The notes: generated from the letters alone by a model not told the origin. DNA of 64,000 bases from Akebia trifoliata (GCA_017979445.1 CM030705.1:9746679-9810678), one strand, 5' to 3'; shown: positions 23,606-35,436, counted from the stretch's first letter. A program made the numbers and translations.

Positions 23606-24684
23606 AATAAACATTCGTTACATCGTTGGAGTTACTTGACTCAAAATTGATAACGATCCTATCGACGAGATTGGACTAGTGAATTCTTTGGATTTTACCT
23701 ATTCTCTAGATAATTCCTCAAAAAATTAATTTGGCTCATGTATTCATAGTTCTTGCACAAGTACCCAAAAAACCAAAAAAAAAAGTAGAAATAAATGACG
23801 AATGCTTAACCTAATGATTATGTATATAGGCCCTCCAAGAGATCATGTAATAAGATAGTGGACCAAGATAATGTGGGACGTGATATTAGACAAATTGTAT
23901 TAGCTTTTACGGACTTGGCACAATGGCTTCATGTCTCAATCGAAAATAGAAAAAAAAAAAAAATTTAATTAATTTATGCAAAAGCATCGTTTACAGGTGC
24001 ACAAGTTAAGTAAGGAACATTATCATATGGTGGGAGAAGCATTTTCCATTCTATATATACAAGGAAATATATTGTTGCAGATCTATCTCGTTTTGGGAAT
24101 GTGAGCCATGTGAAATTGCACTACGTGGCATATTCTTTTGGACTTACTAGCACGTGAGTATTTGTCTATATTCTAAAGTTCAGCATGATCCATCATTGCA
24201 GTCGTTTGATTTAAGCATTTTTTAATCCAAAAGTTAGATCGTTTTCAATCATAATCTGGTGGGACCCAACATTCATGGCTTAATGGGCACATAAAGAGTC
24301 TGCTAACATGACCCTTGATTTTCCTTTACTTAATCTTTCACCTCTTCAATTTTAACTATAATAGAAATTTTTTTACTTCACGTCTCAAGGTTGTTGTCTA
24401 AATTACTAATACACCTACCTTTTCAATTTATTTGTGTTGTGGTGGGACTTTCAATGTATGGGGTTTAATTGGATTGGATTCGAAATTGATATTGTGGGCT
24501 CTTGATTTGGTTCAATTTCTCAATCCCAATCCTCTCAATTAATCAATCTAATTCTTCGTTCCTTTATTGGAACATGCAATCATACTCCAACGACTAAATT
24601 AGCTAGAGTTGATTTCCATAGAGATTTTGACTTTAAAAATATCTAATGTGTATCTTAACCTTGGTGGTTACTTATTTACATTTA
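23606..24684. other. Intergenic, nothing recognised
   Basis: AT-rich DNA with a 16-bp A run near 23,955. No gene evidence. Confidence 0.4.
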
Positions 24685-24831
24685 GAATAATACTGGAGTG
24701 ACCTTAGGATTATACCTCATATGGCACATCCCTGACGGGGAAGTCTATTGGAATCATAAATGTTTTTTCACTCATCAAAGTCAAGGATGTTCGATACGAG
24801 GTATAATCTTAAGTTCACTCCAGCACGACTC
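24685..24831. mobile_element. Foldback MITE, family H2
   Basis: Inverted arms: ACTGGAGTGACCTTAGGATT on the left and the complement of GCTGGAGTGAACTTAAGATT on the right, with ATTATACCTC continuing on both. Flanks TTACATTTA (24676-24684) and TTATATTTA (24832-24840) agree at 8 of 9 positions. That suggests an old 9-bp target duplication, as in Mutator-like elements. Confidence 0.7.
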
Positions 24832-24840
24832 TTATATTTA

Positions 24841-25926
24841 TAAAGTCTTTGATTATAGTGCATGCCTATCTAGTTGAATCAATCACAAGAACAATGTTAT
24901 GGATCAGCATGGAAGTTTCACATGCAGATTATTGTTCATCATGTTTGAAATGTGTCGGTGATAATCTTCATATGTTGTCTTATTGCTTAAGCATACTCTA
25001 ACTTGGGATTCATGCCTGACATCCCACATGGCCTACACAAGACTTTTAGGGAGAATTTGTCCATCTTCATTTTTAACTTAAGATCTCAATGCATGTATGC
25101 TTCTATTGGGGTAGGCCCAACAATGATCTCCAAGATCTCAAAACTTATTTGTAGTTCCCATAGGTTGTTGTATCTAAGAATAAACTTTGACCTAGGATTC
25201 CTTATCAATCCTTAAGCTTGAAGTCGATCGATCTAATTTTCTTTGAATTGTAAAAATTTGACTCGCTTTTTTTGTGCACTCTTTATATGTTCCGTGGCAT
25301 AGCAATTCACAAAATCATAAATCTTTGTCCTTGTGTATCCTGAAGCAAGGGATCTACGATTTTGTGAAGGGAGCGTACGAAAAAGAAAATTAGATTATCA
25401 CGACTCATTTTCTTTAGTTCTCACATAGCTTCACATCATCATATGGAGATTTCTCTTGTCGGGAGTTAGGAGATTAAGCCTAGATACAAAATAATAGCAA
25501 AGAAAGCAAGTAGGTCGTAGTTCCAATCCCACGTTATGTCCTACCACACATTAATAATCTCAATAATGGCAGTCTCAACTAGTTTGGGTCATGATCAAAT
25601 TAAATGTAATTCAACATATGAAATATTTACGGAGTCAAGGGAGTAGAAAAGGAAAAACAATATATAAAGTTAAAAAGATATTCTTAAAAACGAAGAAAAT
25701 AAAAAAGATAATAAAATTGAAAATTATCTTTCAGGTTCGATATCAAATCCTAACTTCTCATTGTGATAGGATAAAGACTGAGACAAGAGGAGAGGGGGCA
25801 ATTGTCTTGCCATGAATTTAAAGAAGAGTTGAGATTTAAACTTGCCATGAATTTCAAAGACAACTATTGCCTTTTCTCTTATGTCTTTTTCAAGAATATG
25901 TTACAACTTTATAATTATTATTATTT
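24841..25926. other. Intergenic with a hairpin copy
   Basis: Contains the H1 hairpin at 25,257-25,407; otherwise no gene evidence. Confidence 0.4.
25257..25407. mobile_element. Foldback MITE, family H1 (degraded)
   Basis: The apex CACAAAATCATAAATCTTTG pairs with GATCTACGATTTTGTG, and the right end is GATTATCACGACTC. The left end is mutated, so that border is approximate. Confidence 0.5.
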
Positions 25927-25935
25927 TTCTTCTAT

Positions 25936-26344
25936 GGGTCAGGTTCAAGGGCCGTCTGAGAAACCGTCTAAGAAAACTTTCGTTTTTCAAAATAAGGGTT
26001 AGAGGTTTGGATTGAGCTGATTTTTTGCAAGGATGGTCACTATGATGAGAAGATCATCCTCACAAAAAATCAGCTCAATCAGAAACTTGTAAATCCATCA
26101 AAAGTGATTTACAAATTAGTGATAAAAAGTGGTAAAAAATCGACGGTCCACATTCTAAATCACTTTTAACGGGGTTAGAAGTTTCAGATTGAGCTGATTT
26201 TTTTTTTTGGATGATCTTCCCATCATAGAGATCATCCTCACAAAAAATCAGCTCAATCCAAAATTTCTAACCCATATTTTAAAATTTTATTTACCGTCGA
26301 AAGTTTTCTTAGACGGTTTCTCAGACGGCCCTTGAACCTGACCC
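25936..26344. mobile_element. Mutator-like foldback MITE, family M (409 bp, precise ends)
   Basis: The termini are a near-perfect inverted repeat of about 47 bp beginning GGGTCAGGTTCAAGGGCCGT. The flanking TTCTTCTAT at 25927-25935 and 26345-26353 is an exact 9-bp target duplication, diagnostic of Mutator-like transposition. The interior has two palindromes built on GAGCTGATTTTTTGCAAGGA and ATCATCCTCACAAAAAATCA. A spacer between them contains AAAAATCGACGGTCCAC. There is no transposase. This copy defines the borders of the family. Confidence 0.9.
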
Positions 26345-26737
26345 TTCTTCTATACCTCTTATTTTCTTTTCTCAAAAAAATCCATTCAATTTTATTTATT
26401 ACCTTCATCTTCTCATCCCTTTCCAATAATACCCCTCTAACTTTACTATCCTTAACCCCAAAGAGGATGTATGTGTGGTATGATCGAACTCTAAGTATAT
26501 GATATATCTTATATATTTTATTATATAATATGAGATTGGATTTTTATTAAATCTCGAAATAATAAATTCAACACTAACTTAGTAGGTTACCAAATCAAAT
26601 CCTTAACGAAATTCAAATTTCTCATCGATCGTCGTAAGTTATCATATCAAAATAGATCAAATTGCGAGTTCGATCGGGTCATTGACAAACATCAAGATAA
26701 TATCAATAGAATGATTATAATTTTAGTGAAACATTAA

Positions 26738-27059
26738 GACTATGTTTGAATTGAGAGAAGTGGAGAGAAGAGAAGAGAAACTAAATTTCTCTCCACCATA
26801 TTTGGATTGATAGGAGAAAACTAGTGACAACTTTAGAATTTTAAAATATCTTAAAAGAGATCTAGGGGTAGAGTTGAAATTATAAAATACTTAAAAAGGG
26901 TTTCTCTCTCCTACTCTTCACTTTCGGAGAGAAAAAAAAAAACTCAACTTGCTTTCTATCATCTCCATTTAACAAGTCAAACAAGGGAAATGAAGAGAAA
27001 TTTATTTATTTTTTCTCTTCTCTTCTCTTCTCTCCATTTCTCTCGTTCTAAACACAACG
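26738..27059. mobile_element. Tourist-like (PIF/Harbinger) MITE, 322 bp
   Basis: The left end GACTATGTTTGAATTGAGAG pairs with the right end, the complement of CGTTGTGTTTAGAACGAGAG. Both continue into TGGAGAGAAGAG. The 3-bp TAA at 26735-26737 and 27060-27062 fits PIF/Harbinger target preference. A related copy is at 59,531. Confidence 0.75.
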
Positions 27060-27105
27060 TAAAATACCTAAGAATTGGGTGTTCTCCTAATTGAAGTGAA
27101 AAAAT

Positions 27106-27228
27106 AGAGATTATATTATCACAACAACTTTTGCTAACGCCACTCCCAATTCATATTTAAATCGTTCAAGTATCAGCACACATCTTCGGGTGGCGTTAGC
27201 AAGAGTTAGTGTGGCAGTAGAAGTTATT
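27106..27228. mobile_element. Small MITE, family H3
   Basis: ACTTTTGCTAACGCCACTCC on the left pairs with GGTGGCGTTAGCAAGAGTTA on the right. The outer part AGATTATATTATCACAACA is more diverged. Related to 4,091 and 18,876. Confidence 0.65.
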
Positions 27229-29545
27229 AAAAAAAAATACCCAACCAAAAGTGACAACTACCCTTAGATTTAAGATCAAGCGGTGTCAACTTAGGTAAGA
27301 CATAAACCTGAGGTGGACTCCAAGAGAGAGTTGGTCGTTTATGATCATACTCACGAGCCCGTGACAAGACAACGAGAGTACGAGCGCGCGCAACAGATGA
27401 AAACCGCGGCGGTTTGGCCAACACCCGACCCGACAGCAGCGGTTTCTCAAGAGTGGTTTTCGTACATTTAAACGTGGACTCTTGTCTTGACAAAGACTCC
27501 TCAGCCCACAATATGAGAATTGGTTCTCTTCAAAACCGCTTTTCAAACACTTTGTCCGATTCTGAGCCCAAATAGAGTCAAACAGGGTACTATTACGTAA
27601 GAGTCTTTTAATGAGGGCAAGGGCATGGGCAAGGGCATGAACATGAAGCAGAGAGAAAGAAAGAGGACGACGTGTTTGTTTGGTTTTGATTGCTTCTTTT
27701 CGAAATGTTGAATTTTTTTACATTTCACTTCGTCTCTTACGTCTCTCATATTATGTCTAATCATCACAAGAGAAATATGGGACCCATACACCCAAAAAAT
27801 TACATAAAAAGACGTGATCAAACATTCAACAATATCATTGATATCTCTCGATTCTTCTCAGAATGATTTCATCCTCCTTGGCCACTACAAATGCAAGAAT
27901 TAAGATGATGAATTAAATGGAAATGGGGCAGGGGTAGTCCTGGCATGTATGGGTGCAATGTACGAAATTGGGTTTGAGTCTTATCGAAGTGGGGTCTGAT
28001 ACCCAACAACAATGAGAAGGGTTGGAAGAAATTTCAATTCTCAAAGATTTAATGGTACTTAGATATCTTTTTCAAGTTTTAATAGATGATTCTAAATGGG
28101 TTTATGTTTGCAATAATTGTTTATGAAATGTACCTTGATGTGAAAATTCGAGCACAAGACAACCCGTCAAATGTAGCAACAATGTAATGAAAATTGCAAC
28201 TCACATGATCTTAACCAGACATCTATGGAAGAAGAAAATTCACTCCAGATTAAGGATGGAGTCAGGATTTTGTCTTACTAGGGGAAAAATTCTAATGTAG
28301 GGCATTGTTGATATACAATTTTTTTTTTCTAAATTATTATTAATTCCTTCAAAATTTAAGAAAAATATTTTGAGAGGGCAAATTCCTTGATGATCTTAAA
28401 TCTTTTTTTAATTTATAAGTAGCTAGCTCCTTCAAAGTTTACAAAATTCAATGGGGGCAAAGTCCTTTAAAAACCTTAAGAAAATTTAATTTATGAATGA
28501 CTAGTTTCAAAGTTTAAAAAGTTTTGTGATGGTAAAGTCTTTAAAATCCCTTTAACAAAAATTTAAGTAGCTCTTTTAAAATTTGAAAAATTCTTGTAGG
28601 GGCAATTACCCCCACTGTAAATTTGCCCCTGCTGTCGACGTGCAAAACTATGAATAATCCCAATAAATAGACCTCTCATGAGAACTCGTGATATCTCCGG
28701 AGGACAACAAACAAAATGGTTAGAAGCCAGGAAGATAGTGATCCAACTTTCAAAATACTTATTTCACATATCATTGGAAAAAAGGTTTTTTTTATTATTT
28801 ATTTTTAAGGGGGGTGGCGTGGCTTGGCTTAGACACATAGCTTCGTTGGTTTGGAATATTGCAAAAAGAACTTTGAAGTCGTGTCTAAGTCGGGCTTCAA
28901 GAGGCTAATAGTGGAAAAAAATCAAGTCATGTTATCAAATTTACCCATGTGGGGTTCAAGGTGATGCACCGAGGTGGTAAGTCTTGGATTTTATATGTAT
29001 TTTCGAGCTAGGATTTTATGTGATAATTTTATTATTATTTTGATTGCTTAATGATATTTTGGCAATCGATCGAGTTGCAGAGATTTTTAGTGTTTATAAT
29101 CAATCTTTATCATTAATAGTGGATTGATCTTCTCTTCTCCCTATGGATATGGGCCAATGTCAATCCACGTGAACCCTTATGTTCTTTGTAGGTATGCATG
29201 TTTGTTTTTTTATATATGATTTTTGTTTTTATTTCACTTCCTCATAACAACAATGATGGTCATAGGGGCTACCAAACTAGGACCTAAGGGAATTGATACA
29301 CTGCAAACCAAACTACATTAACTTCGACAAAAAGGAGACAGTAGTGTTGTGAATTTTGATGACTCTTGTGGCTAAATTTTTATAAACATGAATAAATTAT
29401 TATCCATGCCACATAAAAAATTAGGATTCATGGAATTTCGCTAAACCCTAGTTATAGACAGTTGTAGCTTCTTTTAGTATCTATTTCTATAGGCTTTTGT
29501 TTCAAGTGTAACTTCTTTGAATTTTGTGCTTAATAATACCATATC
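27229..29545. other. Intergenic with a short GC-rich island
   Basis: At about 27,345-27,530 the base composition becomes clearly richer in GC and CpG (GAGCGCGCGCAACAG, AAACCGCGGCGGTTTGGCC), unlike the surroundings. Overlapping minus-strand frames of 86-94 codons cross it but match no family I know. It could be an old exon, a promoter or a repeat piece. From about 28,247 to 28,640 lies an old element that starts GATGGAGTCAGGATTTTGTC and has short repeats of TTCAAAGTTTA. It is related to 32,823 and 54,762. Confidence 0.35.
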
Positions 29546-29859
29546 TGATAAATTTGAGGTCCAACTCAAAATCAATTGGTTATGAGTGGAGAGGTTTAAG
29601 AGCTTATAAGGAGAGAAACAAAGCAATGAGTGTCGAATGTGGGATTAAACTCAACATGCCCTTGAGTTTGTGGGTCAGACTGAGCCAAAACATGTAGATA
29701 TATGAATTGGATGACGTGGAGAAGAGAAAAGGCCCACTTTGATACCATGATAAATTTGGACATCCAACTCAAAACCAATTGACAATGAATAGAGAGGCCG
29801 AAGAGCATATAAGAAGAGAGACAACACAATGAGTCTTCATTGTAGGACTAAACTCAACA
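29546..29859 (-). mobile_element. TRIM retroelement, 314 bp, two 111-112-bp LTRs
   Basis: The LTRs lie at 29546-29656 and 29748-29859. Read on the minus strand each runs TGTTGAGTTTA ... AAATTTATCA and includes CTTATAAG/CTTATATG, the likely TATA. Next to the minus-strand 5' LTR is TGGTATCAAAGTGGG, an initiator-Met tRNA primer site. Flanks ATATC and TTATC agree at 4 of 5. The interior of about 90 bp is non-coding, as usual for TRIMs. A sister copy is at 60,432. Confidence 0.85.
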
Positions 29860-32800
29860 TTATCAAGTGCAAGACTTCAAGTGGCCCCTTAAACAGAAAC
29901 CAAATTATGAGTTATTTTGCCAAATTTTGTCTTCTAAACTGACCAATAAATGATTGACAGCACATAACAAATGGTGGATTTTTAGAGTTTATGCATGTCA
30001 AAATTCTATTAATTTTTCGAATTATTTACTGGTAGGGTATCTATAAAAAATACTCTAATGCTCAATTATACATTAGTCTAATAGTGTCGGTTCAACAGGA
30101 ATTGAATTCACGATTTACATTAATTTACATTTATAAATAATTTTAATCTTCATCTTTTACTTGTTTTCATTTCTTCCTAGATTTTTTTCCTAATTACTCC
30201 CAATCACCCAATCTTTTTCTAGGGCCCTGTCATGCATTTCTCACCACTATCTTTAGATCTCAAAATATAGTCTATTATTCCTTATCTTGTTTTGGCACAT
30301 GTACGGTAGGGGATAAAATGAGATTTGTATCCATGAGTCAATCACACTTACGAAGACGTGTAATGAAATAGAAGTTCAATATTAGCCATTGTTCCCACTC
30401 TCGATTCCAAACTTATGTCTGACTAGTGGGACCAAGTGAGTCAGGGCCTGGACCAAGGCATATTGGTCCCTCCCCTTGGCACGGGCTACCCTCATATTAC
30501 ACACACCAGGTAAGTGAGGGTATGCCCTCACGGGTGGCCTTGAGTAGCCAATCCTCATACTGGGTATGAAACACACAACCTACGGACTCTCACCACTTAT
30601 TAACTTCGAAATTGCCATTGAGCCAATTTCTCGGGGTTCATTGCTGATATTTTGTTTTCTAATATATTCTATTTTTAAATGGATAAACTTACACGAGTAA
30701 CCAAACATTGCAAAATTTTCATTTGATACTAATCAGCTATTAAATGTCATAGGCTTCATTTTTGGGACCATATTGTGGAGCTATTTACTCTTAGGGAAAC
30801 TAGTCTCAAATTTGACCGGTATTTGGTGTTCCTGACATTTGACCCATTAACCATGGGCCTTTCCATAAGCCCGATATGAAAGTATACTAAATTAGGACTG
30901 CTAATGGGCCATATTTGGCCCAAAACAGATCATCATGGACCAGATTTGGATAATATTAATAGGCCCATTTAGTTATCAGGTCAGACCAAGAAAGGTCTTG
31001 TTCATGTTAAGGGTCTGGCTCGGACTAGGCTTCCCAGCCTGATAACCTATTTTACCATCTCGTTTATGATATGAGTGGTGCTGGAGTGACCTCAAGATTA
31101 GACCTCATATCTCACATCTTGACGTGAAAGTGGATAGGAACGATAGATGCTTTTTCACTCGTACACTTTCACGTCAGGGTGTGCAATGTCAGGTCCAATC
31201 TTGAGATCACTTCAGCATTATTCTTATAACATATTATAACTCTATATAAGAAAATATGCAGCCCCGCTTGTGGATGAGGATTCTGAGGTCTGTTTTATAG
31301 ATTGAACTAATTTAGACCAGCCTTGGCTCATTGACAGCTTTTGATCCAAACATCCAATGTGAACAATTACCCATGGATCATGTTTGGTTATAGGTTAGTG
31401 ACCCAAAAAAGTTTGCACGAATACGATATATGTTTTTTGATAGATCTTTGTGGGTTACCCAAAAAATATAATAATAGCCAAATATACACATATATCAAAA
31501 GTTATACCATTTTTTATAAGTGATGAACTCACGACGAATTGACTGTTGTTTAAAAATAGTGATTTTGTCACTTCTAAATAAAAGAAATACATTTTTATAT
31601 ATACATCTATTTTTCTATTATTATTTATTCTTTTGGGGTAGATCTTTTGGGCTATCCTGAATCATTTATAACAATAATAAAATGATTAGCTAGATCAAAA
31701 GTTATGTTATTTTTTAAAAGTAATAAATTTTGTTTGTTTTAAAATCTAAAATGTTGAAAGTTTATTATTTTTAAAAAGTTTCGTATCTTTCAATCTATGA
31801 GTCCATTTGGTTGCTATTATATATGCTTTTTTGGTGGAGTTCATAAAAATCTATCAAAAAAATATACATAATAATCAAAAGATAGATGCTTACATGGAAA
31901 AGTTTTTTTTGATAACTGGGTATCCCTGTAAATGGCGAACCGGGTCTGTATGTTGTCCAAAGATTAGTCTTGGGGCACGTGCAACATCTGCATATCACAC
32001 GCACCAATTAAGTGAGGGTGAGCCCTAGTGGATAGCCCTTGATGAATTAATGCTCATACTAGATATCAAATTCATGACCTATGAGCATGAACTGGATACA
32101 TAGAAAGGTTATGCCATTATTTTTAGAAATGACAAATTCATAGTAAATTCGTTACTTTAAAATCTAAAAATGGGTAAATTCATTTTACAACTTCTTTCTT
32201 CTCTTTTCATCTTCTTCCTTAATAGACATCACATCAATGTCCCAACTGAGCAATTTTGTCAAAGTAGAAGATTGATCCATTGAAGAGGAAAGCAAAACTC
32301 AATTATTCCGTTGAATAACAAGAAACGTGTTGATGAAAATATATCAAGGATTGCACAACTGTAAAATTGTCACTATTATGTGAAAACGAAACAAGAACAA
32401 ATATTAGATAAAAAAAACAACCACACACCATTAAACACAAGTATTTATGTGGTTTGACAAATTACTTATCTACAGAAGAGAGGAAGATCAATCCATTATC
32501 AACGATAAATATTGGTTACAAGCTTCTAAACTTATGCAACTCTTTCATCCACTAGAGACTTTACAAATTAATTAAAAAAAGGAAAAAAAGAAAGATCTAA
32601 GACAAAATCTTAGTAAAAAATGTACCTCGACCTTTTTAGGTCAAAGTCTTACCCTTATAAAAAAGAACCTCTTTCTTCTAATTTAACCACTTGAAGCCCA
32701 AGGTAAAAATACTACACATCTCGCAAAAGTCACATTTATGATTAATAAGAAGATTAGAGAGTTGTGTATACCTAGAGTGGAGGATTCCCTCCTCTCACAT

Positions 32801-33169
32801 CTCAATACATGCCACATAAATATGGGTGGAGTTAGTCAAGAGACAGTGGAGGCAATTGCCCCCACAATACTTTGAGATACCCATGTATTTTCAACTAATT
32901 ACATGCCCCCACTCCCTCAACCTCCCTCCTCCTCTTTTCCCCCTTTTTAATTTTTTGAAGATGACATTGTCTCTTGATTCGACCTTCTCTCATAGACTAT
33001 TTGGAAATGACCTAAATATCATTTTCTTCAACTTCCAACTAAGAACATTTGATTTTCTCCCCCAAAATCATTTATCTTTAAACTCTTCAATTATACCAAT
33101 AATTATAACTTGCCCTCGCTACATGAAAATCTTGACTCCACTCCTGCACCTAAGTAATAATTCATGAAA
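29860..33169. other. Intergenic with dispersed repeat pieces
   Basis: Two related stretches, about 30,390-30,610 and 31,913-32,090, share CTCATACTGGGTAT-like, AAGTGAGGGT and ACACACACCA-like segments in the same order and orientation. They are copies of one unclassified repeat. A possible Copia LTR scrap (GTATTTATGTGGTTTGACAA) lies near 32,440. At about 32,823-33,150 an element runs from GGTGGAGTTAGTCAAG to ATCTTGACTCCACTCC, the same type as 54,762. No gene was recognised. Confidence 0.35.
31072..31227. mobile_element. Foldback MITE, family H2
   Basis: TGCTGGAGTGACCTCAAGAT on the left pairs with the complement of TGCTGAAGTGATCTCAAGAT on the right. The inner TTGACGTGAAAGTG occurs on both arms around the apex ATAGATGCTTTTTCACTCG. 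Confidence 0.7.
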
Positions 33170-33329
33170 AGAGTCGTGATAAAACATAAATGGTGATGAT
33201 GCAGTTGACATGGCAAGTGCACAAAATCATATATTTTTTTCTTTGAGATACACAAGGAAAAGATCTATAATTTTAATGCACTTGCCTCGTCAAGTGTGTA
33301 CATTTTAATCCGTCATTTTATCATTAATC
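33170..33329. mobile_element. Foldback MITE, family H1
   Basis: AGAGTCGTGATAAAAC at the left pairs with the right-end ATTTTATCATTAATC. The inner ATGGCAAGTGCACAAAATCA pairs with AATGCACTTGCC. Flanks TTCATGAAA (33161-33169) and TTCATAAAA (33330-33338) agree at 8 of 9, again pointing to a 9-bp target duplication. Confidence 0.65.
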
Positions 33330-33604
33330 TTCATAAAATTATGAAATGGAGATGTTGTAGGCTTTAGTTTCTAATATTTTTCAGCTTACATGCTATGTAT
33401 AGGTTTCAATCCTTCCATTGTGGGTGCAAAGGATCCTAACTCTTAAGATCAAATACAAAACCCCCTTCATGTTTGCCACACCACATAGATAAGTTGGTGG
33501 GCCGTATCATGTTCTGAATTGTTTAAGCTCATTGAATAAATAACCAGTTTAAAGTGGAGGTCAACGAAAAATTCCATCGTCCACACGCACCTCCACCACA
33601 GAGT

Positions 33605-33788
33605 CCGACTTCGAAGCGGCAACCCGCTTCAAATTTCGAAGAAACCCTCGTCATTATAAGACACGTGGCATTTTAAAATTATTTCACGATTTACATATTT
33701 AAGAAAAAAATTTAAATGCCACGTGGAATTCAGTGGAGAGGATTTCTTCAAAATTTTGAAGCGAGCTGTCCGCTTCAAAAGCTTTTTC
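33605..33788. mobile_element. Foldback MITE carrying two G-boxes, upstream of the phosphatase gene
   Basis: The left arm begins GACTTCGAAGCGGCAACCC; the right arm ends in the complement of GCTTTTGAAGCGGACAGCTC. Pairing continues for about 75 bp on each side. Each arm holds a CACGTGG core: CACGTGGC at 33662-33669 and GCCACGTGG at 33718-33726. CCACCACAGAGT precedes and CCACCACAAAGT follows the element (11 of 12 match), a likely target duplication. Another fragment of this family, TTGAAGCGGATGGCCTGCTT, is near 46,974. It lies about 220 bp before the inferred transcription start. Confidence 0.65.
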
Positions 33789-33832
33789 CCACCACAAAGT
33801 ATCGTATACTTTCATGGAGTGGTTAGAATCAA

Positions 33833-33922
33833 TCGAGGCATATACGTGGTAGCTAGGAATGTGCGTATGTTAGTGAGAGAGAAGAAGAAAGAATGGTCAC
33901 GCAATTCGAGGCATATACGTGG
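33833..33922 (+). promoter_or_regulatory. 17-bp direct repeat in the phosphatase promoter
   Basis: TCGAGGCATATACGTGG occurs exactly at 33833-33849 and again at 33906-33922, 73 bp apart. ACGTGG is a G-box-like core. The segment between them is purine-rich. It could be a paired regulatory site or the mark of a small duplication. Confidence 0.5.
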
Positions 33923-33975
33923 GATTTTGGGGAGAACACATACTAATAAGCCGCTATGACAAGTAACACCATTTC

Positions 33976-34103
33976 TATAAGTTTCTTATTTCCTTCCCTT
34001 TTCAAGTTGAAGAAGCACAGAAGCAAGAGATCTTGCTTGCGAGCACCACTAGAAGCTCGTACCACACTTCTTATTTGCTCCTCCTCCTCCTCCTCTCTCT
34101 CAG
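33976..34103 (+). promoter_or_regulatory. TATA box and 5' non-coding exon of the phosphatase gene
   Basis: TATAA sits at 33976-33980. Transcription would start near 34,005 and the leader exon would end at 34103 (CTCTCTCAG before GTAAACCC). The leader has a CTCCTC repeat (34,079-34,095), and AAACCCTAG, a telo-box, lies just inside the intron at 34106-34114. Telo-boxes beside a leader are common in housekeeping plant genes. The exon is inferred from the splice signal and not from coding sequence. Confidence 0.45.
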
Positions 34104-34383
34104 GTAAACCCTAGATAATCCCCTTCTCTGGATCTCTTCTTCGATTATAAATCATTTGAATTTTAATCCAAGTTCCACTTTTTTTATTTATTATATCAGA
34201 ATTTCTGGTTTTCTAGTTCGTATGCTTAGGTAGACTTAATTTGTGGTTTTATGGTTTAGTTTGAGGTTTTCTGAGCTAACTGGATAGGTTTTGTAAGGCC
34301 ATCTCCAGCCATAATATGTACTAAAATTTAAGTAAAAGCTTCATTTGATATGAAGCACTCCAGTGGTAAAGTGAAAAAATCAG

Positions 34384-34742
34384 GCTAACCTTACTAACTT
34401 AGTAAGATTTCAAATCTTATTGAGGGTCTTGAGCTTACATTGTGGCATCCTAAAACATTATCCAATCCCACAGAATTGTAGAGGACAAAATTTTAGAACC
34501 TCTGGAAAAAAAATTAGAAAAAAAGGAGTTAATTTTCACAGTTGGATTTTAATTTTAAATTTGGGAGTTCGGTAGCCATCCATTTTCAACATCTTGAATG
34601 AAGTCCAAAGCAGATTGTTTTTTGTGTTGTTTTGAATACTAGTTTTTCCATGAAATCTAGATGGCTCTAATGTTAAATTGTCAATGTGGGAATCTGTATG
34701 GGCTGGATGACCCTTAGTAATATTTGAAACATACTAAGTATG
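34384..34742 (-). repeat. SR-family repeat copy
   Basis: Flanked by AACCTTACTAACTTAGTAAG and its distant mirror CTTAGTAATATTTGAAACAT. The interior has GTAGCCATCCATTTTCAAC and TAGAGGACAAAATT, read in the reverse direction to the copies at 53,400 and 58,080. Confidence 0.5.
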
Positions 34743-35020
34743 AAAAGTAATTTTCTTATGTAAAAAATGACCGTTGTGATTTGAGTTTTACTCAAACTCT
34801 TCCTTGATTTGAGTTTGAGTTTGGGTGAAAATCAGTTTGGTTCAAGGACTGGAGCATCAAAAGTGACAGTTTTACTCAAATTTTAAATTTGAGTCTGACT
34901 TTGGGTAAGGGCTAGAGTTATAACGTCTTTGCACATATTGACAATGATTTTGATTTGGGAGTTACTGCTGAATCTAGTGAGAATTTGGCTTCATCTGAAA
35001 AAGAAAATGATGTAGTATTG

Positions 35021-35180
35021 ACATCGATTCTCACTTTGCTAACGTGGATGTGTGTACTGAACCATAGATGTTTTTTCATCGAGATACTAGTGAAAAACAT
35101 CTATGGTTCTGTACGTATCTCCATGTCTACAAAGTGAGAATCGATGTCAATCTTGAGTTCACTCCAACATTGACTCTTTT
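35021..35180. mobile_element. Near-perfect hairpin, family H2-like
   Basis: Arms of about 57 bp (35021-35078 and 35091-35147) start with ACATCGATTCTCACTTTG and end at an apex with CCATAGATGTTTTTTCA facing its complement. Only about 12 bases form the loop. The right outer end continues into the H2 terminus (TCTTGAGTTCACTCCAACAT), but no matching left terminus is present. It sits in the first intron of the phosphatase gene and would be transcribed with it. Confidence 0.65.
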
Positions 35181-35436
35181 CGTAATAGTGCTTCATGGAA
35201 AATGAGGTCCAGTCTAGGTCATTAACGTTTAGGTTGGATTTTATTGATTTACTTGAGTTTGCACTGTGGCTAGTTGTGTCAATGGGTTGGTCCATGTATA
35301 CCCGGAACCAGACCTGAACTTAAACATCGGTTTCGGTTCTGATTGATTTTGGTTCTTGGTATGAGACCTTTGGAACCAGAATACCCATTGGAAACCCGTT
35401 AAAATAAAAAATAAAAATAATTTGACTTAATTACTA

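Noticed and set aside
27227..27546. Minus-strand frames of 86-94 codons
   Set aside because: Two frames overlap, neither shows a known motif, and the CpG-rich composition alone lengthens open frames.
32826..33167. 113-codon plus-strand frame
   Set aside because: It coincides with a repeat that starts GGTGGAGTTAGTCAAG and ends ATCTTGACTCCACTCC, whose relatives at 28,247 and 54,762 are non-coding.
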